Below, in pieces: positions 43,181-54,603 of a DNA stretch of 64,000 nt. This DNA comes from Eustoma russellianum (taxonomy: Eukaryota; Streptophyta; Magnoliopsida; Gentianales; Gentianaceae): contig AP025071.1 of NCBI GenBank assembly GCA_036186865.1, positions 10,895,879-10,959,878 on the forward strand, in the 5' to 3' direction. The stretch's first letter is position 1. Each line of letters opens with the position of its first letter. A program made the position numbers and the translations under genes. The notes below the pieces were generated by a model, which ran no database searches, was not told the DNA's origin, and saw only the letters and a list, made by a program, of their open reading frames with translations.

Positions 43181-44089
43181 ATACACGCCCCTACAGCTGA
43201 GATGGAGCATATGTGGAGCCTTGTTGGCATATTGATTGGTCAAGAATCAATCATACATTATTGGTGACATAAAGGAAGGAGCTACACATGGTAATACTTC
43301 AAAATCTTGTCACAATTGTGACACATGCTGAAAATTCAGCATGTGTGTTAATGGGTGGCGTTTTTAAGGTCATTATGAGACATATTTTACTTCTTGATTA
43401 AGGTGGATTGATTGGAAGAGGATATGGTAAGGTTTTGAATAATATTTAAAATAAATAAATGGTGATATTTAGCATATCACACATGCTGAAAATTTTTCAG
43501 CATGTGTACATGTTTTGGCCGAACATGATGAGTTTTTTGTGTCCAAGTTCATGTCTCAATTGATAGCAAGACTTACCATGTATTGTTGATTCATTTTTAA
43601 TGAGAAAAATCAAAGTAAATTGGGAATTATCTTGAATAAAATTAAATGGTGCACATGCTGAAAATTCAGCATGGCAAGAACATCATGGCCGATTTTTTGG
43701 AGTAAAAAGGAAGGATTTGTTGGTCTTGCAATTTATGATGTAATTTTTGATTTATGGTATGATTTTATGATTGATATTGGCACATGTTTAAAGTGATAAT
43801 CTCAGATTTTTTCCATGTCATCATGTTGACAACATTGAGCCAATAAAGAGGTGCCAAGTAAGCAAAGACTAAATGATGATCCAATAGAATGATGCCAAGC
43901 AAGCAAGGCATTGTCACAATGATGTCTTACACTCTCTCAAGCACTCAAAAGGAAATTTTCAAGAGGGAAGACAAGAGAAGGGGGGACGGCTGCCACAATT
44001 AAAAAGAAGAAGAGGAGAGCAAACAAAAACCATATTTTCTGCACCATCTATTCAACCCCCCCTTCTAGTGGTGCCTTGCAGATCCTACA
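43181..44089 (+). repeat. D 5' LTR remnant
   Basis: 43181 to about 44034 matches 50521-51375 of the D 3' LTR; then about 990 bp are missing and similarity resumes at CATATTTTC, ending ATCCTACA at 44089. The deletion ends share AAAAAC. The first 1 kb of the LTR is cut off by G. Hairpin modules are kept at about 43322, 43483 and 43653. Confidence 0.85.
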
Positions 44090-44091
44090 AG

Positions 44092-44103
44092 TGGTATCAG
44101 AGC
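44092..44103 (+). promoter_or_regulatory. Primer-binding site of D
   Basis: TGGTATCAGAGC two bases after the LTR end; intact. Confidence 0.9.
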
Positions 44104-44143
44104 GCAGGAATACTCACTACAAGGAATCCAACGATTCAGTGAG

Positions 44144-46062
44144 ATGGCATCCACAAATCTCAAAACCGAACTAGAAGGTATGTCGAGCCAAAGGCCTCCA
44201 CTTTTTGACGGTGAGTCCTTTATTCAATGGAAACTTAGGATGAAACTTTTTCTTATGGCTATAGATATAGATCTTTGGTCAATAATTGAAGATGGTCCAT
44301 ATGTCCCATCTAATGTATCCACTGTAGACGGAGTTACTTTAGAAGTTATTAAAACTAGACAAGAATATACGAGTGATGATAAAAAGAAACTTAGTATGAA
44401 TGCTAGGGCTATGCAATTGCTTTAAACGGATTAAGTAAAAGTGAGTCTAGTTATGTGTCATACTGTTCGAGTGCACAAGAAATGTGGAGGATACTAGAAA
44501 TGAAACACGAAGGCACGAGTCAAGTAAAAGAGTCAAAAATTAATATGCTTATGTCCACTCTCGAGTCCTTTAAATTGTTGCCTAATGAGTCTATTGTAGA
44601 TATGGATCTTCGTTTGACTAACATCTACAACTCTCTTGAGTCTCTTGGTAAGGCTTTTACAACGCAGGAAAAGGTACAGAAAGTCCTACGAAGCCTTCCT
44701 TCTGAATGGGATCCTAAAGTGACTGCGATAGAGGAAAGCAAGGAGACTAAATCAATAAAGATGGAAGAACTAATTGGCTCACTCAAAGTCTATGAAAACA
44801 AACTTACTATTCGGAAATCGGAATCATCTAAACAAGGTAAAACCATTGCTTTTAAATCAAATGAATACGTCTCCCCTCCCTCCGATCACGTAGATGATAG
44901 TGATTCCGAATCGGATAATGATGACTTAATCCTATTGGTTAAAGGACTAAGAAGATTCATGAGAAAGTCATTTAGAAATAAAAACAAGGGCACTACATCT
45001 AAGAGAAATAAAAACAAATCAAATGATAAAGACATTAAATGTTATGAATGTGGCAAACTCGGACACTTATCATATGACTGCCCAAACAAAGAAAAGCAAA
45101 CTAATAAGTACCCTGACAAGGACCGGAACAAAAATAGACTCGTCTCAGATCCTAAACAAAGGAAACGTGCACTAAAGGCCTCCACCTGGAGTGACTCATC
45201 AGATTCTGAAACTGAGACCGAAGAGGAGACCGCTCAAGTTTGCTTTGCTTCAAAGGCATCTAATGAGGTATCATCTGATTCTGACTCTGACTCTGAACCT
45301 TCTTATGATGATCTTTTTAGTCAATATCTTGAATTGCATAAATTTACTAAGAATCTCGCTAAAGAAAAGAAACGTTTAATTGAAGACAAGAAACTGTTAG
45401 AATCTTCTAACGAGAATCTTGTCGCTCAATTAAGCGATTCAAAGAAAGAGTCTTCATGTGTCATCACTGCATTAAAAACCGAGATTTCATCATTAACTAC
45501 TCAAAATAATGAAATGAAATCCGAGATTTCAAATTTAAAATCAAGGAATACCGATTTAGAGAAAATGATGAAATAATTTGATACAGGGTCAAACATGCTG
45601 CATCGCATCATATTATCACAAAAGCATGATAGTGACAAAACTGGATTGGGATACGTTGATACTAACGAAGTATCAACCAAACCAACCAAGTTTGTTGTGT
45701 CTAAGAAAGTGGACACTCCTAAGCCGCAAGTGGCGTCTAAGATGACGCAAAAAGTGCCCCCTTCCTCACGCTCCACTCCATCATATCATGTGAAATATAA
45801 CGTTGTACCATATAGATATGAAAAGAGAAGAACAATGCAAACACGAAATACATATCACCCACGCACTACGCACACCCACACACAAGGACATATCAAAAGC
45901 GTCCTTCATTCAACGAGTATAGAGGACTTGGGCAAAGACCCAAAGTGCATGCACCACATGTCTATTATATTGCACCTTCATCTACATTCTTGCCATTTGA
46001 TAGACCGAGAAGGATCACCCAAGTATGGGTACCGAAAGGTACCTTTACCAAAAGGTGATTAA
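44144..46062 (+). pseudogene. gag: Sirevirus D gag, frameshift and nonsense
   Basis: Same Gag as B: Gag domain, CCHC CYECGKLGHLSYDC, acidic runs, coiled coil, basic tail. Breaks: one base lost near 44422 (in codons for MQLLLNG), shifting the frame after 93 residues, and CAA to TAA at 45574-45576 after the coiled coil. Between these and after the second the frame is otherwise open; near the end small changes move the tail into another frame. It could not make full Gag. Confidence 0.88.
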
Positions 46063-46119
46063 CTAACTCGAAAGGATCCAAAACTAAAAGGGTACCTAAA
46101 TCACTTTTCCACATTGCAG

Positions 46120-49100
46120 GGAGACCACACATCGAAAGATACATCAATAAAGTGGTTCCTTGACAGTGGTTGCTCGAGGCACATGACGGGTGACCCGAGC
46201 CTGTTCTCCAAATTAAAGAAGGTCACAAAAGGCGGATCCGTGACCTTTGGAGACAACAATGAGGGAAAGATCATTGGAAAATGTACGATTGGCAATCCGA
46301 ACACACTCCAAATCTCCAACGTATTTTTGGTAAGCAACTTATCTTACAATCTTCTTAGTATTTCTCAATTTGTTGACAATGGTTTCAATGTGTGCTTTAC
46401 TCATCCTTATTGCAACATAATAGATAAAAATGGAGAAACCGTTTTAAAAGGAAAACGAGAAGGCAATATTTTTACGCTATCTATGGATGATGTAGTAGAC
46501 GTTAAAGTTAAGTGTTTTATGACAAATGAACCCAATGTGAATTTATGGCATAGACGTTTAGGACACATTGGCATTTCCACACTAGAAAAACTACAACGAA
46601 AGAACCTAGTACGGGGATTGCCTACGCTTGATTTAGACAACTTTCAGTTGTGTGAATCTTGCATAAAAGGCAAACAAACACGTGAGTCACTTAAGCCGAA
46701 AAATGAAACAAGCACGACTAGAATACTAGAACTATTGCATATCGATTTGTTTGGTCCTAGTCGCACTACAAGCCTTGGTGGGCGTCACTATGCATGCGTG
46801 ATTGTTGATGACTTTTCTCGTTATACTTGGACTTTATTTCTTGCACATAAGGATGATAGCGCCGTAGAGATTGCTAAATTAATTAAACAACTCGAAAATC
46901 AATACGGTGTAAATGTGAAAAGAATAAGAAGCGATAGAGGCGGTGAGTTTAAAAGTAAAGAGATGATTTCGTTTTGTGAAAAAAAGGAATTAAACATGAT
47001 TTTTCGCCACCTATAACTCCACAATTAAATGGAGTAGTAGAAAGAAAGAATCGCACACTACAAGAAATCGCTAGAACCATGCTTTGCGAAAATAAATTGC
47101 CTAGATTTCTGTGGGCGGAAGCCGTAAATTGTGCATGCTATATTGTAAATCGCCTATCTATAAGAAAGAAAATAAACAAGACACCTTACGAAATTTTGAA
47201 TGATCGCATGCCTAAGATTGATTATTTTCGTGTGTTTGGATGCAAATTCTTTGTCTTGAATACAAAAGATAATTTAGATAAATTTGAATCCAAATCAATT
47301 GAGTGCATTTTTGTAGGGTATTCCATAAATTCAAAAGCATATAGATATTATGATCCTCTCACTAGACAAATCATAGAATCTATTCATGTTAAATTCAATG
47401 AATTTGGTGAGATTGATAAAGATAAGGAATATGACGATGATTTTGAGTTGAAACCCGTTTTGAATGAAGATAATGATTCTTTTGATATGCATGATATGAA
47501 TGAGACACTGGAAATGCATGATCATATAGAAATGCATGATAACTTAGAAAATAATCAACCAAGATGGCATAGAGATCACCCACATGATCTCATCATAGGC
47601 GACATCACTCACGGTGTGCGACCACGTAGAAGAATCACTTCGTATGAAATAAATGAATTTCATGCTATGATTTCTGAAATTGAGCCCAAAAATGTGCATG
47701 ATGCTTTGAGTGATTCATCTTGGATTGATGCTATGCATGACGAACTTAATCAATTCGTTAGAAATGATGTATGGGATTTAGTGCCACGACCACAAGATAA
47801 GACTATAATAGGCACAAAGTGGGTATTTAGGAATAAAATGAATGAAGAAGGAAAGGTCGTTAGAAATAAAGCAAGACTCGTAGCTCAAGGATATAATCAA
47901 GAAGAAGGAATAGACTACGATGAAACATTTGCACCCGTAGCACGTTTAGAAGCTATACGACTCTTACTTGCTATTGCTTGCATGAAAGATTTTAAATTGT
48001 ATCAAATGGACGTCAAAAGTGCTTTTCTAAACGGATTCATACAAGAAGAAGTATACGTGAAGCAACCACCCGGTTTGAAGATTTGAAACATCCAGATCAC
48101 GTGTACAAACTAAAGAAGGCACTATATGGCCTAAAGCAAGCGCCAAGAGCATGGTATGATCGTTTTGCTACTTTCCTTTTAGAAAATAATTTTAAACGCG
48201 GTACTATAGATAGTACACTATTTTTGAAACAAGAAAAATCAGATTTACTTATTATTCAAATCTACGTAGATGACATTATTTTCGGTTCTACCTCACATAG
48301 ACTCGTTAAAGATTTTGAAAATTGTATGAAAGCTGAATTTGAAATGTCTATGGTTGGTGAACTTAATTATTTTCTTGGCTTACAAATTAAGCAAACGAGT
48401 AAAGGAATTCATATAAGCCAAGCTAAGTATGTAAATGACATGATCAAAAAGTTTAATTTTGAAAATTTGAAACCATCCCCCACGCCTATGAGTGTCACTA
48501 CTAAATTAGACAAAGACGAACATAGTAAAGACGTTGATAATGGACTATATCGATCTATGATAGGTTCTTTACTATATTTAACTGCTAGTAGGCCTGACAT
48601 CATGTTTAGCGTATGCATGTGTGCTCGTTTTCAAAGTCAACCTAAGGTGTCACACTTAAATGCGGTAAAAAGAATATTCCGTTATATTAAGCACACGCCC
48701 ACCTTAGGTATTTGGTATGATAAGGATTCTACATTTGACTTACATGCTTACACTGATGCAGATTATGGTGGCTGCAAAATAGATAGAAAAAGCACGAGCG
48801 AAACTTGCCAATTTATGGGAAATTCCCTTATTTCATGGTTTTCCAAAAAGCAAGCAAGTGTTGCTTTGTCCACTACGGAGGCTGAGTACATGGCACTTAG
48901 CCTTTGTTGCACACAGTTGTTGTGGATAAAACAACAACTTTCGGACTTTGGAATTACCGTAAATAAGATTCCTATATATTGTGATAGTATGAGTGCAATA
49001 AATTTGTCTAAGAATCCTGTGTTACACTCTAAGGCTAAGCATATAGAAGTTCGCTATCACTTTCTTCGTGATCACGTTAACAATGGTAATATTGTCATAG

Positions 49101-49213
49101 ATCACGTACGCACAGAATCACAAGTAGCGGATATATTTACAAAGGCCTTAAATCAAGCCACATATGAATCTCTTCGTTCTAAATTAGGCATGATTCCCGC
49201 TGATATGATTTAA
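46120..49213 (+). pseudogene. pol: Sirevirus D pol, two 1-bp deletions
   Basis: Protease (SGCSRHMTGD), HHCC motif, integrase, RT (YVDDIIFGS), RNase H (DADYGG, STTEAEYMAL) as in A and B. Breaks: one base lost near 46980 in the A-rich codons after ISFCE, inside the integrase core, and one T lost near 48075 in CCCGGTTTGAAG, in RT before the palm. It has GAA where A has its stop, and no deletion where B has its frameshift, so neither lesion of A or B is ancestral. The acceptor-like TTGCAG|GGA is kept at its start. Confidence 0.88.
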
Positions 49214-49275
49214 TTTGATATTATTTGATTTACTTTCCTTTTTGACAGGAATCGTTTGATTAACTTTTCAAAATA

Positions 49276-49470
49276 AAGGGGGAGAGAGATCATGATTTAA
49301 GGGGGAGAGAGACACTGATTGATCTTAATTGATCTTAATTGCACAAATCAAGGGGGAGTCGGATTTGAAATTCGAAATTCAAATTTCAAATCTGTGCATA
49401 GTTCAAGGGGGAGAGATAGCATTTAAATCATGTACACAAGTTATTTTGAAAATCATCAAAAGGGGGAGAT
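49276..49470 (+). promoter_or_regulatory. Polypurine tract array of D (five tracts)
   Basis: Tracts at about 49276, 49299, 49350, 49405 and 49460. One of the six in A/B is missing, and GATCTTAATT is duplicated at about 49321-49340. The hairpin arms are kept at about 49362-49372 and 49382-49392. Confidence 0.8.
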
Positions 49471-52418
49471 TGTAGAAATAAGAGGGTTTGAGTGATTTCA
49501 AAATAAGAAATTTGAATGCATATATATATATATATATATGTATAAACGTGCATAAATGTGTATATGTATGCATGATAACTTGCCATTACTTGCCTTATTT
49601 AGCTTATATATTATGTTGCCGTACTAACGAGCCATGAAGTATTAAAGCTTACATCATATGGCAAACATTTGTTGTGTTTATACTATTTTCAGGTGCCACC
49701 ATTAATGAACTAAATTAGTTCATTAAGTGAAGTACTTAGTTTAATAAACTAAGTAGTTCATTAAAGGAAGATTCAATTTGGAAAGGCACATACACATGTA
49801 TTCCAACGTACTACCGACACGTTATATATTTTACGTACGTACGTTAACGTCACACCACTATACTTAACTCATATTTATGAGTATATTCAGGTCTTATATC
49901 ATATGATATAAGATATGGTGATGACAAATTAAATATGACACGATAAAAGGTTCTAAACCGAAATTTGTCGTATCGGGCGAATACCGAAACTTCGCCAACG
50001 TGTCACGTACTTGCCATAAATAAATGGCCAGCCCATATACATCAAAATATGATGTAAATTTCGTGCTACACATGACATATTCAGCCAAAAATACTTTCCA
50101 TGTTGGCACACACAAATTACTCCACATTAAGGCCAAAATGTGAAGATTCCAAGTTTAATTTTGTCACATGTTAATGGTACCACTTTAAACCAGCCAAGTG
50201 CTGAGATTTAAAGTATATATATTATATATATTATGTATAACGTAATATATATAACATGTGCAAAAGTTGGAATTTAAATTAGAGAAAAATCGGGTAATCG
50301 ATAAATATCGAAAATTCGGTTTTCTACGCACATAACATGGAACGTTTTTCTTGTACATCATGTGACACGTATCTAGACACTTTTTACATATGATATACAT
50401 CTTAAAGTGTTCTAGAAAATTAAATTAAGGGCTGATTGGAATATTACATGTGTGTATAATTAAATGTGCACTATTTTACAAAGTTAGTAAAAATGAAATT
50501 CAGCACATGCATATACATGTATACACGCCCCTACAGCTGAGATGGAGCATATGTGGAGCCTTGTTGGTATATTGATTGGTCAAGAATCAATCATACATTA
50601 TTGGTGACATAAAGGAAGGAGCTACACAAGGTAATACTTCAAAATCTTGTCACAATTGTGACACATGCTGAAAATTCAGCATGTGTGTTAATGGGTGGCA
50701 TTTTTAAGGTCATTATGAGACATATTTTACTTCTTGATTAAGGTGGATTGATTGGAAGAGGATATGGTAAGGTTTTGAATAATATTTAAAATAAATAAAT
50801 GGTGATATTTAGCATATCACACATGCTGAAAATGTTTCAGCATGTGTACATGTTTTGGCCAAACATGATGAGTTTTTTGTGTCCAAGTTCATGTCTCAAT
50901 TGATAGCAAGACTTACCATGTATTGTTGATTCATTTTTAATGAGAAAAATCAAAGTAAATTGGGAATTATCTTGAATAAAATTAAATGGTGCACATGCTG
51001 AAAATTCAGCATGGCAAGAACATCATGGCCGATTTTTTGGAGTAAAAAGGAAGGATTTGTTGGTCTTGCAATTTATGATGAAATTTTTGATTTATGGTAT
51101 GATTTTATGATTGATATTGGCACATGTTTAAAGTGTTAATCTCAGATTTTTTCCATGTCATCATGTTGACAACATTGAGCCAATAAAGAGGTGCCAAGTA
51201 AGTAAAGACTAAATGATGATCCAATAGAATGATGCCAAGCAAGCAAGGCATTGTCACAATGATGTCTTACACTCTCTCAAGCACTCAAAAGGAAATTTTC
51301 AAGAGGGAAGACAAGAGAAGGGGGGACGGCTGCCACAATTAAAAAGAAGAAGAGGAGAGCAAACCAAAAACAACAACAAGAATCGCATTTCAAAGCGATC
51401 AAATTGCCGAGCTCTTCTTCTCCTACATCTTCTTTCTTTCTCTTTTCTTGTAAAAAGCCTATTGTTCTTTACATCTTTCATTCTTGAATATGCTTCATAT
51501 AAACCACCATTCATTCATCTTTGTAAAAGATTGATCAAGGTGTGATCAATCTTCATTCTAGCAAGGTGGTGGTGTTCGTGCAAATTGTACTAGCAATACA
51601 AGGTTTGTAAAGGGTTGGAGTTAAGGTGTAACTCTATCAACCCTGTGGTAAGGTGTGTTGTGTGTGTGAATAGTGTGAACCAAGGAAGGTGTTCCTTGAA
51701 GACTGGAGTAGGTTGTTTATAACCGAACCAGTATAAAAATCTCGGTGCAATTTACTTTCAGCATTTACTTTTCAGTTTCTGCACTGTTTATACGTTTTGT
51801 TCACGTTCGTAAAAATAGTAAACGAATTTCAAAAATTACAAAAATTTTCAGTAACATACCTACACGTTCTAGGGTTAATTTGGCACAAGTTTCAACATTT
51901 GTGGACAAGTATAAGTCAATCAAACATCAAAAGTTCTGAGACTAGTGCAGTCTGATTCTCAGACTTGCAAAGGTTGAGACTTTGATTGTATTTGACCTAC
52001 TTCCCAAAAGAATTTTCTAAAACTGTTTCAACCCATTAAAATATAGTATATAAAGAGTTAGTGGTGAAATTTTCAGATCATTTGCACGTTTACACAAATA
52101 GGAATTAATTTTTCAAAACCATCTACCGTTTCTGGCAGATTTGCACAATCTGAGTACCAACAGTTTTTGAAGGGGTTAAAAGTTGAATTTTAATTTGAAA
52201 TTTTTAGGGGACCCTCATAACATCTGAGGCTAAGTTCTCTCAAAATTTTATAATTTTTGGAGACCTCTAACCTAGTTTTAAAAATGTTTTAATACTGGTT
52301 CTGAAAACAGAATCTGTTTTCAGAACTTGAATTGGTTAGGTTTAAAGAAATTTTAAAAACCATATTTTCCACACCATCTATTCAACCCCCCTTCTAGTGG
52401 TGCCTTGCAGATCCTACA
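49471..52418 (+). repeat. D 3' LTR, 2948 bp
   Basis: TGTAGAAATA ... ATCCTACA. It lacks about 80 bp near 49790 that LTR 1 has (the stretch with CTTCTCCTCCCC) and differs at many sites. From about 50520 its sequence departs from LTR 1 and carries its own version of the hairpin block (50662-51013). No gene is seen. Confidence 0.9.
50662..51013 (+). promoter_or_regulatory. Three hairpin modules in D 3' LTR
   Basis: Palindromes at 50662-50685, 50820-50846 (one mismatch in the centre) and 50994-51013. The core CATGCTGAA/TTCAGCATG is kept though surrounding sequence differs from LTR 1. GGCC(G/A)A follows the second and third. An extra palindrome GTCACAATTGTGAC precedes the first. Confidence 0.72.
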
Positions 52419-52668
52419 AGTTTGACTTTAGACCTAAGTCATGATCTTAGATGAGTGATGGCCTTAGACTAGGACCACTTAGACCGGGTTTAGGATGTAA
52501 TTTACTAATTAATCCTAATATTGAAATCCGGATCTATAAAGTATGATGTGTCTTTTATCTTCCTTATTTAAAATCTTCCTTATTTAAAATTTTCAGATTA
52601 CGGTCTCTAGCCAAAATAATTTAGTTTTATTCCGACATTTAAGTAAATGTTAACACCCCATAGTGCAG

Positions 52669-53854
52669 ATGGTTAGACCACGTGGCAGACCTCCTAGGGC
52701 ACGACCAGCTGCTCAGGAGCATGTTCCTCCACCACCAGTTCAGGTCCCGCCACCACAGACCAGAATCCTCCAGTTCAGAATAATCCACCACCAGCACCGC
52801 AGGCACCTATTCTTCCGGTCATCCCTGACAAGAATGCCTTTCAGGCCTTTTGCCAAGTTGTCACCCAAATCGGGCAAGGCCTAATTCATCAGAATGCTCC
52901 ACCTCATCCACACCAGCCTCTGAGAGATGTTTAGTATTACTTTGAGAAGTTAAAGAGAGCAAATGTACCGCCGTTTGAGGGAAAACCAGACCCCGATACA
53001 GCAGAAAAGTGGTTGGATGAAGTCGAAAACTGTTTCGAGTTAATTCAAGCCCCAGACGAGCTGAAAGCCCAAGACATCAGACCTTTTCTGATCAGTAAAG
53101 CAAATAAATGGTGGAAGACAAATCTACACCCCTTGCCCAGACCGATTGCCTGGGAGAGATTTTTGCAAGAATTTCACAAGTTCTATATTCCTCCGTCGGT
53201 CAAGTTACAAAAGAGGCATGAGTTTGAATCCCTGAAGCAAGAGCCCGGTATGACAGTGGAAGAGTACGCAACTAAGTTTCATCGGTTTAGGGAGATTTCA
53301 GTCTATTACCATGAATGATGAAGAAACAAAAATGCTGAAGTTCGAAAGAGGGCTGAATCCAAGAATCCGTACATGGTTGGTGAATGCGAATCCCACGAAT
53401 TTTGGAGCTCTTTTGGACGCATGCTATATGATTGAAATAGATATAATCCGCAGAGATGATGTAGGGCAGAAAAGAAAAAGACAAGGGACTAGCAATGAAA
53501 AATTCAGAAAAGTAGCCAAAAAGAATTACAAAGGATCTGTTCACCAAGGAAGGCCACAAGGTCAAAATCAGTGCCGCCAGTAGCACCAAGATAATCAGCA
53601 AAGGAATCAAGCTCCACCCCAGTAGCCTGCTATACCAGTATGCCCACAGTGCCAGAAAAGACACATGGGTTAGTGTAGATGGAAGACGGGAAAATGCTTT
53701 GGATGCGGCAAAGATGGCCACCTGATTAAGGATTGCCCAGAAAGAGGAGCGCAGCAACAGCAACAACAACCAAAGAACCAGCGGCCACGTACACATGCGA
53801 GGGTGCACGCCATGACGGATGCTAATGTTGAGGAGACCGCAGACGTAGTGACTG
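52669..53854 (+). pseudogene. gag: H gag, several stops and shifts
   Basis: Close relative of G Gag: MVRPRGRPPRA start, Pro-rich segment with a shift near 52760, AEKWLDEVENCFEL, KWWKTNL, FHKFYIPPSVKLQKR, LKFERGLNPRI, CPQCQKRH and a complete CCHC knuckle CFGCGKDGHLIKDC. Stops: TAG at 52932, 53581, 53623 and 53671; the first three stand for CAG (Gln) by comparison with G and codon context, the fourth for GAG. A shift near 53300 splits the core. Non-functional, but the exon end before the donor GTAAGA is identical in sense to G. Confidence 0.85.
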
Positions 53855-53936
53855 GTAAGATTTAAAGTTTTATACCTTCAATATGCTTTACTTATACATG
53901 CCTATAATATTGCTTAGTAAAATGTGCATGATTCAG
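53855..53936 (+). other. Candidate intron 1 in H (82 bp), homologous to G
   Basis: Donor ACTG|GTAAGATTT and acceptor ATTCAG|GAAC at the same codon positions as G 37445-37526, same length, about nine differences by eye. The TTAGTAA branch-like motif is kept. It shows that the insertion is a family trait and not a private accident of G. Confidence 0.7.
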
Positions 53937-54072
53937 GAACTATTTTTGTATGTAGCATACCTGCAAATGTGTTGTTCGATAGTGGCGCTAGCCACCCATT
54001 TGTCTCCAGAAGGTTTGCTAAGAACCTCGATCATAACTCAGTCAGATTAGAAACACCCTATAGAGTTAAGTT
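53937..54072 (+). pseudogene. pol: H protease start, truncated
   Basis: Reads like G exon 2: codons for VCSIPANVLFDSGASH then a Pro in place of Ser, FVS, and RLETPYRV, where similarity stops near 54070. The catalytic Asp-Ser-Gly is present. The rest is replaced by element I. Confidence 0.8.
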
Positions 54073-54507
54073 TAGGCAATCCTCATATTAGATTCTTTCG
54101 TTGAAGTTTTTCAAGTGTAGAAATGCCAATATGTCCTAAACGTCTATGCCATAAATTAACGTTAGGTTCATTTGATATAAAACACTTAACCTTAGCGTCT
54201 AACATGTCATCCATAGAAAGTGTAAAAATGTTTCCTTCCCTTTTTCCTTTTAAAACTATTTCTCCATTTTTACTTATTATGTTTCAATACGGATGAGTAA
54301 AGCATGCATCAATGCCGTTGTCAATAAACTGTGAGATGCTAAGAAGATTATAGGATAGATTACTTACCAGGAAGACGTTGGAGATTTGAAGGGTACTTGG
54401 ACTTCTGATCGTACCTTTTGTGACAAGCTCGGGTGGCCCGTCATGTGCCTCGAGCAACCACTGTCAAGGAACCACTTGATAGATGTGTCTTTTGATGTAT
54501 GGGTTCC
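54073..54507 (-). pseudogene. pol: I pol fragment (protease to HHCC motif)
   Basis: Minus strand from the TTGCAG|GGA at 54508: codons for THTSKDTSIKWFLDSGCSRHMTG, a gap compared with B, then matches to the GNIFTLSMDD, WHRRLGH and STLEK region, with indels and stops. It ends at the join with H. Confidence 0.75.
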
Positions 54508-54603
54508 CTGCAATATACAATAATGATTTAGGTACCCTTTTAATTTGGGTCCTTACGAGTTAGTTATTAACCTCTTTGTAAAAGTACCTTTCGGTACCCA
54601 TAC
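54508..54603 (-). other. Candidate gag/pol intron in I (96 nt)
   Basis: Minus strand CAA|GTATGG ... TATTGCAG|GGA, the same borders as in B, but 96 nt rather than 97. The gag stop here is a TAA in codons after LITNS rather than the TGA of B. Both borders still lie on codon boundaries. Confidence 0.4.

Larger units (their letters stand above)
43181..52418 (+). mobile_element. Sirevirus D, damaged but nearly full length
   Basis: Remnant 5' LTR, PBS, gag, pol, purine tracts and complete 3' LTR. Older than A-C: more substitutions, three 1-bp deletions and one nonsense change in the coding region. It was inserted into the leader of Tekay-like H (H sequence resumes with TTTGAC after 52420) and was itself hit by G in its 5' LTR. 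The left flank is lost, so the target duplication cannot be read. Confidence 0.88.
52419..54072 (+). mobile_element. Tekay-like fragment H (leader, gag, start of protease)
   Basis: Starts in the leader just after the D LTR (TTTGACTTTAGACCTAAGTCATG, as in G and E). Decayed gag, an 82-bp intron-like segment and the protease start follow. It ends near 54070 at the join with inverted Sirevirus I. Its own LTR and PBS, expected left of D, are lost. 52419-52668 is leader only, ending ATAGTGCAG|ATG. Confidence 0.85.
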
